Source: Alkalinema sp. CAN_BIN05 (GTDB taxonomy: Bacteria > Cyanobacteriota > Cyanobacteriia > Leptolyngbyales > Leptolyngbyaceae). Taken from it: a DNA stretch of 6,757 nucleotides. Below the pieces are notes generated by a model. The model searched no databases. It was not told the origin of the DNA and saw nothing but the letters and a program-made list of their open reading frames with translations. Below, in pieces: positions 1-5,210 of this stretch (the stretch's first letter is position 1; each line of letters opens with the position of its first letter). The stretch is taken from positions 1-6,757 of the forward strand of contig JAJAYH010000231.1 in assembly GCA_026786325.1 (NCBI GenBank), in the 5' to 3' direction. Position numbers and translations under genes: made by a program.

Positions 1-572
1 ATCTTGCATTCCATTCGAGAAATTTTTGCCGTAATTTCGGGTTCAAATCCAAACCGATTTTCTTCTATTTGTACGGCTTGAATAATTTCCCGTCGAAATG
101 CTTTGTAACATGTTTCCATATCTGTCAAATTAATATTGGTCAACATGTTAGAAAGAGTTGTTAAAAATCGATTGCCTACCATATGCCAATAGTAAACAAC
201 TCGATGGGGTTGTCCTCCAATAAAGCGAGAGCCATATACGACATCGGCTTTTCCATTTAAAATTGGCTCAATGACGATCGCAAATTCCTGTGGATCGTAT
301 TCTAGGTCTGCATCTTGCACAATCACAATATCGCCAGTTACAGCCCTAAATCCCGATCGTAATGCTGCACCTTTTCCTTGGTTGTGAGAGTGATAAATGA
401 TCCGATCGACTTGAACTTCTAGCGTACGAAGTAGTTCACAAGTGCCATCCGTTGAACAATCGTCAACGATGATAATTTCTAAAGAATGAATCCCGCATTT
501 CTTTACAGATTTGATGACAGATTCAATGGTTGAGAGTTCATTGAAGCATGGAATAACGACCGAAAGTTTCAC
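1..572 (-). CDS. Family 2 glycosyltransferase, DPM1/polyprenyl-phosphate type (3' end outside window)
   Basis: This gene probably moves a sugar from a nucleotide donor to polyprenyl (dolichyl-like) phosphate at the cytoplasmic face of the membrane; the exact sugar cannot be read from sequence. I translated it by hand, and 190 codons are visible. The N-terminus has the GT-A Rossmann strand SVVIPCFNE (4-12), VDDCSTDGT (36-44), NQGKGAALRSGF (64-75) and the metal-binding DxD in QDADLEYDP (86-94). YGSRF (113-117), DMETCYKAFR (151-160) and FEPE (176-179) follow, in the order typical of DPM1-like enzymes. The start is GTG at 570-572: a TGA lies in frame three codons upstream, no other start occurs before residue 131, and GAGG at 577-580 sits 4 bases ahead. 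Enzymes of this group are often 230 residues or longer, so the missing part may be a short tail or a membrane domain. It lies 37 bases after the DUF3370 gene, so co-transcription is likely. Family is certain, substrate is not. Confidence 0.93.
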   Translation of the reverse strand, partial: MKLSVVIPCFNELSTIESVIKSVKKCGIHSLEIIIVDDCSTDGTCELLRTLEVQVDRIIYHSHNQGKGAALRSGFRAVTGDIVIVQDADLEYDPQEFAIVIEPILNGKADVVYGSRFIGGQPHRVVYYWHMVGNRFLTTLSNMLTNINLTDMETCYKAFRREIIQAVQIEENRFGFEPEITAKISRMECK

Positions 573-609
573 GGCACCTCACGTTTTTGTGTGAAAATTT
601 GGCGCTATC

Positions 610-1962
610 CTACCATAAATTTGTCTGCACCGTCAAAACCTGCGGCGGGGTCGCATCTGCGGGATAAATTAAGTCTACTAATACTCGTCGTTTTTCCCCT
701 GGTTTCATTTGAAGCACCACCAACGGCTCACCCATTTGTCCGCGTCGCTGAACTAAATGAAAATATTGGGTTTGCGATCGGCCTTTATCATCCGCATATC
801 GCACCCGCACCGTTCCACGAAAGAAAACATTCTTAGGTAATGGATTAAAGAATCGAAGTCCTTGTTGCGTATCATCTCGTTTTAATGGCGTTTCGATCGC
901 AACTTTTACAGTTTTTAATTCATTACTTTTGTTCTCTAATGGCAATATCAAATTGTATTCAATTCCATAGTTTCCATGGGCTTCGTAGGCTGTATCCAAA
1001 TAGCGTCGTTCCATTTTAGCGGTTTGATTTTGCCCTGTTCCTAAGCCTCCGCGATGCAACAAACTAATACCATAAGAAATTGCGCCGCCTGCTTTGGGAA
1101 TGGCCAAACTAGTTGAATTACGATCGTTCAAAACACCTTGCCAGCGAGATCCGATCGCAACCCCAGCGACGCGACCATAAATCAAACTCCCTTTTGCTTG
1201 TGAAATAGGGGTGGGTATGCGATCGCGAGGACTCGAAAGATTACTAGTTTGTAATAACGATCGCCATTCTTCAAGCTTCGGTGCGCGCTCTTTGCCTTGT
1301 TCATCAGATGGTGCAAACTTCCCCATACTGGCTAAATATACTGGGCCACTACTCCGCAATCGGATTAATGCCGATCGGCCATTGATGGGCGGTGTTAACG
1401 GTCTCACTGGAATATCTTGATTCAATATCAAGGCATATCCATTGGGTTCTATGGTAATTTTTGCTGGAAATCCATTTTGCCGAAATCCCCGCAGCACTTC
1501 ACTTCCGACCCGACTCCCTGGCCCCGCATACACAGAACCTGTATTGTTTTCCACAAAAGGCGGCAGCTCCACAAAAGGGGCATCTGGTTGACTCAAATGG
1601 CTGGATGCTTGCAGAATATCGATCGTGACAGTAGTGTTGCTAGGATTGTGAGCAATAATTCCCAAATACAAAGTTCGTAAATCTTCTGGTGTTCCCTTGG
1701 CAATATGATGGGCAAAAATATCAAACCGTCCGGTGAACGATCGGTCCAAATGCGCATTCTCAAACTGTTTACCAATCTTTGGAAATGTGGATAATAAAAT
1801 GCCCTCTTGAAGAACTAGTTCAGGACTATTACTGTTAAAAACAGGGACATCATCTAAGCCTCCTGGCAACACCCGGACCTCTTGCTGAGATCTTAAAATC
1901 TCTTGAGGAACAGGGATAACAGGCATTTGGGCAATCCAGAACGAGGCAATAAAAGGGAACAT
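610..1962 (-). CDS. DUF3370 family protein, probably exported
   Basis: Function is unknown. The 450-residue product matches my memory of the cyanobacterial DUF3370 family, which has this usual length. The most recognisable part is near the N-terminus: EVRVLPGGLDDVPVFNSNSP (28-47) followed by EGILLSTFP (53-61). The rest is rich in beta-type segments with many Pro, Gly and Asn residues (for example 140-155 and 290-335) and shows no catalytic motif I know. The first 18 residues are hydrophobic (FPFIASFWIAQMPVIPVP), with no basic residue, so they make only a poor signal peptide; export is an inference. ATG 1962 is the first usual start after an in-frame TGA, and no Shine-Dalgarno sequence precedes it, so the true N-terminus could differ. 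The glycosyltransferase gene follows after 37 bases, which suggests a shared transcript. A start-less small frame ends 17 bases upstream. Confidence 0.85.
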   Translation of the reverse strand: MFPFIASFWIAQMPVIPVPQEILRSQQEVRVLPGGLDDVPVFNSNSPELVLQEGILLSTFPKIGKQFENAHLDRSFTGRFDIFAHHIAKGTPEDLRTLYLGIIAHNPSNTTVTIDILQASSHLSQPDAPFVELPPFVENNTGSVYAGPGSRVGSEVLRGFRQNGFPAKITIEPNGYALILNQDIPVRPLTPPINGRSALIRLRSSGPVYLASMGKFAPSDEQGKERAPKLEEWRSLLQTSNLSSPRDRIPTPISQAKGSLIYGRVAGVAIGSRWQGVLNDRNSTSLAIPKAGGAISYGISLLHRGGLGTGQNQTAKMERRYLDTAYEAHGNYGIEYNLILPLENKSNELKTVKVAIETPLKRDDTQQGLRFFNPLPKNVFFRGTVRVRYADDKGRSQTQYFHLVQRRGQMGEPLVVLQMKPGEKRRVLVDLIYPADATPPQVLTVQTNLW

Positions 1963-1979
1963 AGGAAAGAATATATAGA

Positions 1980-2204
1980 TTACGCTGGAATTTGATTGAG
2001 GTCATCTAATTCAATGACTTTGAGATTAGGCATTGGTGGGTTCGCTAATGCCGCCATTGCAGCATACTTCATTCCTGTCAAATACGATTTGTCTAAAAAA
2101 CGATCGCTGGGCAACTGATAATTAATTCTTTGCTCGTAAGGATGATTTAAGATGAATGTTGAACTTGCCCAGAAGCTATAAATTTACTGCCAGTTCCCGC
2201 GCAT
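1980..2204 (-). pseudogene. Possible decayed small gene upstream of DUF3370 (in-frame stop)
   Basis: The minus strand holds an open stretch of 67 codons (2183 down to 1983) closed by TAA at 1980-1982. It reads like real protein, with segments such as NHPYEQRINYQLPSDRFLDK and PNLKVIELDDLNQIPA. No ATG or GTG lies near its beginning. Directly upstream in the same frame is ATG CGC GGG AAC TGG CAG (2204-2187), then TAA at 2184-2186. If that TAA were CAA, one 74-residue protein would result. Choices are a small gene broken by one point mutation, a shorter protein from an internal ATG (about 31 codons), or chance. I do not recognise the sequence. The whole gap 1963-2253 otherwise holds only weak promoter-like sites: TATAAAT at 2177-2183 on the plus strand could serve the hydrolase, but no good -35 accompanies it. 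Confidence 0.33.
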
Positions 2205-2253
2205 ATTTTTTTGACGCTTTTTTCAGAGTCCCTCTGCCCTAAATTTCCCTTAA

Positions 2254-3168
2254 ATGACTACTTTCCCTGACTTTCTGCCCCAAGACGTGAACTTGCTCAC
2301 GGATACGATATCGATCGAATTTGCCCAAAGTATCCAGCGGATAGTGATTCCGTTGACAATAGGCGACCGAAACTTCACGGTGGATACTGCTTTTGTTCGG
2401 ACGATTAAGGCTGAAAATCAGTCTGAACCGCCAATTTTGCTACTTCATGGATTTGATAGTTCGATGCTGGAATTTCGTCGGCTGTTGCCCAAGCTGGCTG
2501 TAAACAGATCGGTGTTTGCTCTAGATTTGTTGGGGTTTGGTTTTACCGATCGGACCCGCATTGAGGTGATTACCCCTGAAATTATTAAGGCTCAAATCTA
2601 TGGATTTTGGCAGACTGTTATGGGCAGACAGCCGATGACGTTAGTTGGCGCATCTATGGGCGGTGCGGCGGCTCTAGATTTTGCATTGACCTATCCAGAA
2701 CTCGTCAAACAACTCGTGCTTTTGGATAGTGCCGGTTTTGCCAAGGCTCCGGTGCTGGCAAAATATATGACCCCGCCGTTGAGTGATTGGGCGACAAATT
2801 TTTTACGATCGCCAAAAGTGCGTCGAGGGGTAAGCCTTAGAGCTTATGCAGACCCGGCTTTTGTTACGGCGGATGCGGAGTGCTGTGCGGCCTTGCATTT
2901 GCAGATGCCGAATTGGAGTGAGGGGCTGGCGATGTTCACGCGCAGTGGTGGTTATGGCTTTTTGAGCGATCGGATTTCTGAAATTTCTGCACCGACCCAA
3001 ATTATCTGGGGCCGTCAAGATCGGATTCTCGGGACAAAAGATGCGACGCGGTTTGAAAGGACGATTGTAAATTCGACGCTGTATTGGCTCGACGACTGCG
3101 GCCATGTGCCTCATCTGGAGAAGCCCGAAAAGACAGCCCGGATCATTTTAAACAGTGATCCGGGTTAG
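2254..3168 (+). CDS. Alpha/beta-fold hydrolase
   Basis: A soluble serine hydrolase of 304 residues, of a type found widely in cyanobacteria; the substrate is unknown. Visible motifs: the oxyanion-hole strand PPILLLHGFDSS (59-70, HG at 65-66), LDLLGFGFTDR (90-100), the nucleophile elbow GASMGG with Ser134, the acid Asp256 in IWGRQDR, and the base His284 in CGHVPHLEKP. The triad is therefore intact. Residues 165-240 form the cap between the two halves of the fold. No signal peptide or membrane segment is seen, so it should be cytoplasmic. ATG 2254 gives a plausible N-terminal lead of about 58 residues before the first core strand; no clear Shine-Dalgarno sequence precedes it. It is the only plus-strand gene here, divergent from DUF3370 and convergent with the small membrane protein, so it is probably a single-gene transcript. 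Esterase, lipase and C-C hydrolase activities all remain possible. Confidence 0.93.
   Translation: MTTFPDFLPQDVNLLTDTISIEFAQSIQRIVIPLTIGDRNFTVDTAFVRTIKAENQSEPPILLLHGFDSSMLEFRRLLPKLAVNRSVFALDLLGFGFTDRTRIEVITPEIIKAQIYGFWQTVMGRQPMTLVGASMGGAAALDFALTYPELVKQLVLLDSAGFAKAPVLAKYMTPPLSDWATNFLRSPKVRRGVSLRAYADPAFVTADAECCAALHLQMPNWSEGLAMFTRSGGYGFLSDRISEISAPTQIIWGRQDRILGTKDATRFERTIVNSTLYWLDDCGHVPHLEKPEKTARIILNSDPG
3137..3164 (+). other. Perfect 9-bp hairpin overlapping the end of the hydrolase gene
   Basis: CCCGGATCA (3137-3145) pairs perfectly with TGATCCGGG (3156-3164) around a 10-base loop. The stem lies in the last codons of the hydrolase and ends two bases before its TAG stop. No T-run follows directly, so it is not a classical intrinsic terminator by itself. 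It may protect the 3' end of the mRNA or work with the T-rich hairpin just downstream. The pairing is seen directly; the role is inference. Confidence 0.5.
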
Positions 3169-3176
3169 TGATTGGG

Positions 3177-3208
3177 TCTAGGGTTGTTGAGCCTAGATTT
3201 ATTTAGTT
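3177..3208 (+). terminator. Weak terminator between convergent genes
   Basis: TCTAGG (3177-3182) pairs with CCTAGA (3192-3197) around a 9-base loop, followed by the T-rich tract TTTATTTAG. The site lies 9 bases after the hydrolase stop and immediately past the stop of the minus-strand gene at 3199, where termination is expected for both. The stem is only 6 bp and the T-run is broken, and the minus-strand side has no T-run at all. It therefore fits termination of the plus-strand transcript best. Confidence 0.4.
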
Positions 3209-3501
3209 GAAGGGTCGCTTAAAAATACTGAATTCGGCTCTTGGGCTTGGGTTTCGATGTCCACATACCAACGAATCGATTCGTAAGCATTCTCAATGGC
3301 GACTTGCTCTTGTCCGCCGTGGAGCCGATCGGTGACGGAATGCCCGATCAATAGGTATACCCCGACAATGCCAGCCGATGATGCGGCGATCAGAGTTCCA
3401 GCAATCATCAAGGAAAATTCCTGGCGCGTGACAGCTTCCTGCATAAAGTGCAAGGCTAACCCGACGAGAGCAATTACAGAAAGAAACAGTAAGACAACCA
3501 T
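3199..3501 (-). CDS. Small two-helix membrane protein of unknown function
   Basis: I do not recognise this 100-residue protein. It begins with a hydrophobic helix (VVLLFLSVIALVGLALHFM, 2-20), then a short charged loop (QEAVTRQEF, 21-29). A second helix rich in small residues follows (about 31-53, LMIAGTLIAASSAGIVGVYL). The C-terminal half is polar and probably soluble, with ENAYESIRWYVDIE (70-83) likely helical. It should therefore sit in the plasma or thylakoid membrane with both ends on the same side. No catalytic motif is visible. ATG 3501 is the only sensible start, because the next Met would remove the first helix. No Shine-Dalgarno sequence is seen, but a TATAAT element lies about 27 bases ahead, so it probably has its own promoter despite following hisF on the same strand. 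Even codon flow and the membrane pattern support a real gene. Confidence 0.72.
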   Translation of the reverse strand: MVVLLFLSVIALVGLALHFMQEAVTRQEFSLMIAGTLIAASSAGIVGVYLLIGHSVTDRLHGGQEQVAIENAYESIRWYVDIETQAQEPNSVFLSDPSTK

Positions 3502-3527
3502 AGGGTGAAGTTATGTAACAGACTTTT

Positions 3528-3533
3528 ATTATA
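3528..3533 (-). promoter_or_regulatory. -10 element for the small membrane protein gene
   Basis: The minus strand carries a perfect TATAAT here, 27 bases ahead of the ATG at 3501. Transcription would begin near 3521 and leave a leader of about 20 bases. I see no convincing -35 at 16-18 bases upstream (the hexamer there is close to TTTATA), so an activator or an atypical promoter would be needed. Confidence 0.4.
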
Positions 3534-3637
3534 GCCTGCCATGTTTAGAAATATAAACTGGCAATGTTAATAATACTACCCTTCTATTCCTGGGCTTAAA
3601 ATCCCTTAAAATCCTTTTAGTATAAGCGTTAGACGGA

Positions 3638-4417
3638 TTAATGACGTACTTTTAGACCCCGATCGCTTAAGGATCTCTTTATATGAGAGACGGTTAACTC
3701 TCCGTAATGAAGCACCGAAGCGAGAAGTGCAGCCTCGGCCCCGCCCTCTGTCAATGCGTCGTAAAGATGATCGCAGTTGCCCGCGCCACCAGACGCAATC
3801 ACGGGAACACAAACGGCATCGGAAATGGTCCGAGTCAGCGCTAAGTCATAGCCCGCCTTGGTTCCGTCCGCATCCATGCTGGTGACAAGTAGCTCACCCG
3901 CGCCTCTTGAGACCATTTCTTTGGCCCAAGCGATCGCATCAATTCCTGTATTTTCTCGTCCGCCTTTGACATAGACATCCCAACCGGGGCAGCCTTCATT
4001 AAGCCTGCCATCAAGTCTGCGCTTTGCATCGATCGCGACCACAATGCATTGATCCCCAAACTGCCGAGCGGCTTTGTTGATGAAATCAGGATCTTTTACA
4101 GCGGCGGAGTTGATGCTGACCTTATCTGCCCCAGCACGCAGGAGTTTTTTAATCACGTCAGTATTGTTGACTCCGCCGCCGACGGTGAGGGGAATGAAGA
4201 CTTGTTCGGCGGTGCGATAGATTACGTCAAAAATGACATCTCGATCTTCGTGGGTGGCCGTGATGTCGAGAAAAACCAGTTCGTCGGCTCCAGCGCAGTT
4301 GTAGATTTGCGCCATTTCCACGGGGTCGCCAGCATCACGCAGTTCGATGAAGTTTACGCCTTTGACGACTCGTCCGGCTTTGACATCCAGGCAAGGAACA
4401 ATCCGTTTGGCTAGCAT
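3638..4417 (-). CDS. hisF: Imidazole glycerol phosphate synthase, cyclase subunit HisF
   Basis: HisF joins with the glutaminase HisH in the cytoplasm. It uses ammonia from HisH to turn PRFAR into imidazole glycerol phosphate, for histidine synthesis, and AICAR, which returns to purine synthesis. The 259-residue product opens with MLAKRIVPCLDVKAGRVVKG, and the two catalytic aspartates are present: Asp11 in CLDV and Asp130 in VVAIDAKR. Phosphate-binding loops are TVGGGV (78-83) and ASGGAG (208-213); ELVFLDITAT (46-55) and MDADGTKAGYD (181-191) are also typical. The length fits the family (about 250-260). The frame stays open to 4498, but starting there would add 27 residues unlike any HisF, and the likely -10 box lies inside that extension. 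I therefore place the start at 4417. No Shine-Dalgarno sequence is evident. No other histidine gene is nearby, which is normal in cyanobacteria. Confidence 0.98.
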   Translation of the reverse strand: MLAKRIVPCLDVKAGRVVKGVNFIELRDAGDPVEMAQIYNCAGADELVFLDITATHEDRDVIFDVIYRTAEQVFIPLTVGGGVNNTDVIKKLLRAGADKVSINSAAVKDPDFINKAARQFGDQCIVVAIDAKRRLDGRLNEGCPGWDVYVKGGRENTGIDAIAWAKEMVSRGAGELLVTSMDADGTKAGYDLALTRTISDAVCVPVIASGGAGNCDHLYDALTEGGAEAALLASVLHYGELTVSHIKRSLSDRGLKVRH

Positions 4418-4442
4418 GGTGCATTTGAGTAATAGTTTGGTG

Positions 4443-4448
4443 ATTATA
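4443..4448 (-). promoter_or_regulatory. -10 element of the likely hisF promoter
   Basis: A perfect TATAAT on the minus strand lies 25 bases ahead of the hisF ATG at 4417, giving a short leader of about 20 bases. The possible -35 is TTTTTG at a 16-base spacing, which is poor. The hairpin and tandem repeat at 4458-4495 occupy the spacer and -35 zone, so a regulator may act there. This placement also argues against the longer hisF reading frame. Confidence 0.5.
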
Positions 4449-4457
4449 CCGAGTTTT

Positions 4458-4495
4458 GGCGATGCAAAAAGCGTCGCCTTAAAAAGACAACGCCT
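4458..4495. repeat. Hairpin and 15-bp imperfect tandem repeat ahead of hisF
   Basis: On the plus strand, AAAAAGCGTCGCCTT (4466-4480) is followed directly by AAAAAGACAACGCCT (4481-4495), two imperfect copies with a 15-base period. A third A-run begins at 4497. The first copy overlaps an inverted repeat: GGCGATGC (4458-4465) pairs with GCGTCGCC (4471-4478) around AAAAA, with one T-G wobble. The elements lie just upstream of the hisF -10 box. They could be a protein-binding site or bent DNA; no known operator is recognised. Confidence 0.5.
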
Positions 4496-4542
4496 CAAAA
4501 AATCACAGTCCTAGTTATTCGGATAATCTCCTTTATTCTCAT

Positions 4543-4575
4543 AGTCCCCTTCACAAGGAGGATTTAGGGGGATCT
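4543..4575. repeat. Probable copy of a dispersed cyanobacterial palindromic repeat
   Basis: Read on the minus strand, this stretch gives GATCCCCCTAAATCCTCCTT followed by GTGAAGGGGACT. I recall this layout (a CCCCCTAAATCCCCC block, then a small hairpin ending in GGGGGACT) as a very common intergenic repeat in many cyanobacterial genomes. The hairpin arms here are CCCCTT (4546-4551) and AAGGAG (4555-4560), with one mismatch from drift. It lies between the DUF4870 stop and the hisF promoter, where its RNA hairpin could reduce read-through. The match is from memory, not a search. Confidence 0.5.
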
Positions 4576-4582
4576 CCAAGAC

Positions 4583-4957
4583 CTAAATAATCCGTAAAAT
4601 GAATGGATAGCGGAATGGCTCGTTAGGATTGGCGAGAGTTTTGACAATAGCGACAATAGACCAGCCGAAGTGCCACAGGAATCCAAAGGCGACGATCGGG
4701 AAGAGGATCAGACCCATTAAACCAAAGGTGATGAATGATAGAAATCCATAAATTCCTAAAATTACCGTAGCCCAGAACCAAATATTTAAATGGAAGTTAA
4801 TGGACTCTTTCGCATTGGCTTTTACGATCGGATCATCGGATAAAAACAGAATAGCGATCGGTCCCAAAATGGAAAGGGCAGTTACCCCAAACAATGCGCA
4901 ACCGTGGCAAACCAAGGAAAGTAAACTGCGCTTTCCAATATCGTAAGTTTCTTGCAT
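4583..4957 (-). CDS. DUF4870 domain membrane protein
   Basis: A 124-residue integral membrane protein of the DUF4870 (Tic20-like) type; its biochemical role is not established. An amphipathic start (MQETYDIGKRSLLSLVCHG) carries the conserved His18. Membrane segments follow at about 19-39, 57-76 and 79-107. The family-type loop motif AKESINFHLNIWFW (49-62) lies between the first two, and the tail NPNEPFRYPF (110-119) is also characteristic. The frame extends nine codons further up, to 4984. I chose ATG 4957 because AAGGAGA (4964-4970) sits 6 bases ahead of it, while the added MSISRRRLT does not resemble the family. Transcription probably starts from its own promoter near 5026-5055. hisF follows 165 bases later, past a repeat and its own promoter, so the two are likely separate units. 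Confidence 0.88.
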   Translation of the reverse strand: MQETYDIGKRSLLSLVCHGCALFGVTALSILGPIAILFLSDDPIVKANAKESINFHLNIWFWATVILGIYGFLSFITFGLMGLILFPIVAFGFLWHFGWSIVAIVKTLANPNEPFRYPFILRII

Positions 4958-4963
4958 AGTTAG

Positions 4964-4970
4964 TCTCCTT
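4964..4970 (-). promoter_or_regulatory. Shine-Dalgarno sequence that fixes the DUF4870 start
   Basis: AAGGAGA on the minus strand lies 6 bases ahead of ATG 4957. It is the strongest ribosome-binding site in the window and rules in favour of the shorter reading over the ATG at 4984, which would place this site inside the coding region. Confidence 0.8.
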
Positions 4971-5025
4971 CGACTTATTGACATCTGTTTTCTATGCCAT
5001 CATCCTACAAGATTCTTCAAAATAA

Positions 5026-5055
5026 TCTGTAGATGAGTTAACCGTACTTAATCAA
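5026..5055 (-). promoter_or_regulatory. Candidate promoter for the DUF4870 gene
   Basis: On the minus strand, TTGATT (5050-5055) and TACAGA (5026-5031) are 18 bases apart, giving a fair sigma-70-type pair. Transcription would begin near 5019, leaving a leader of about 60 bases. Both hexamers deviate from consensus, so this is only a candidate. Confidence 0.3.
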
Positions 5056-5100
5056 TCGTGATCCGTCGCACGATCCTCATGGGACTAGACATTACCCAAT

Positions 5101-5133
5101 GCTTACGACCCGTAAACAATACCTTTACAATAC
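5101..5133. repeat. 11-bp direct repeat and small palindrome upstream of DUF4870
   Basis: GTAAACAATAC (5112-5122) and CTTTACAATAC (5123-5133) are adjacent copies sharing ACAATAC. Just before them, TTACG (5103-5107) and CGTAA (5111-5115) form a 5-bp palindrome. Direct repeats with an 11-base period are typical of OmpR/PhoB-family regulator sites. No known consensus is matched, so the role is inference. The remaining part of the 253-base gap 4958-5210 shows nothing else that I can support, and no clear terminator follows the kinase gene. Confidence 0.35.
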
Positions 5134-5210
5134 TTTCAGCCTGCTGATTGGGCTATCTTTAATTTAGTGCGTGAGAGTGATTAGACGATCGATCGGGATT
5201 TATTGGTCAA

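Noticed and set aside
591..836. Plus-strand open frames of 60-121 codons opposite DUF3370, hisF and the kinase genes (591-836, 1211-1420, 1417-1680, 3296-3508, 4049-4414, 5295-5489, 6223-6540)
   Set aside because: They are antisense to well-supported genes, have no family-like motifs, and are explained by the codon structure of the real genes.
2076..2081. Perfect TTGACA on the minus strand as a -35 for DUF3370
   Set aside because: No -10-like hexamer lies 16-18 bases downstream, and the site falls within the possible small coding frame.
2803..3114. 103-codon minus-strand frame inside the hydrolase gene
   Set aside because: Rich in Arg, His and Pro, as expected for a shadow frame; the opposite strand encodes an intact catalytic protein.
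3600..3637. Terminator after hisF
   Set aside because: The stretch has a short direct repeat (AAGGATTTT, AAGGGATTTT on the minus strand) but no hairpin that I can form.
4418..4498. N-terminal extension of hisF to ATG 4498
   Set aside because: The added 27 residues do not resemble HisF, whose proteins begin MLAKRI; the likely -10 box lies inside the extension.
4958..4984. Nine-codon extension of the DUF4870 gene to ATG 4984
   Set aside because: The strong ribosome-binding site at 4964-4970 would lie within it, and the added residues do not fit the family.
5112..5133. NtcA box (GTA-N8-TAC) in the repeats upstream of DUF4870
   Set aside because: The GTA and TAC triplets there are 5 or 11 bases apart, not 8.
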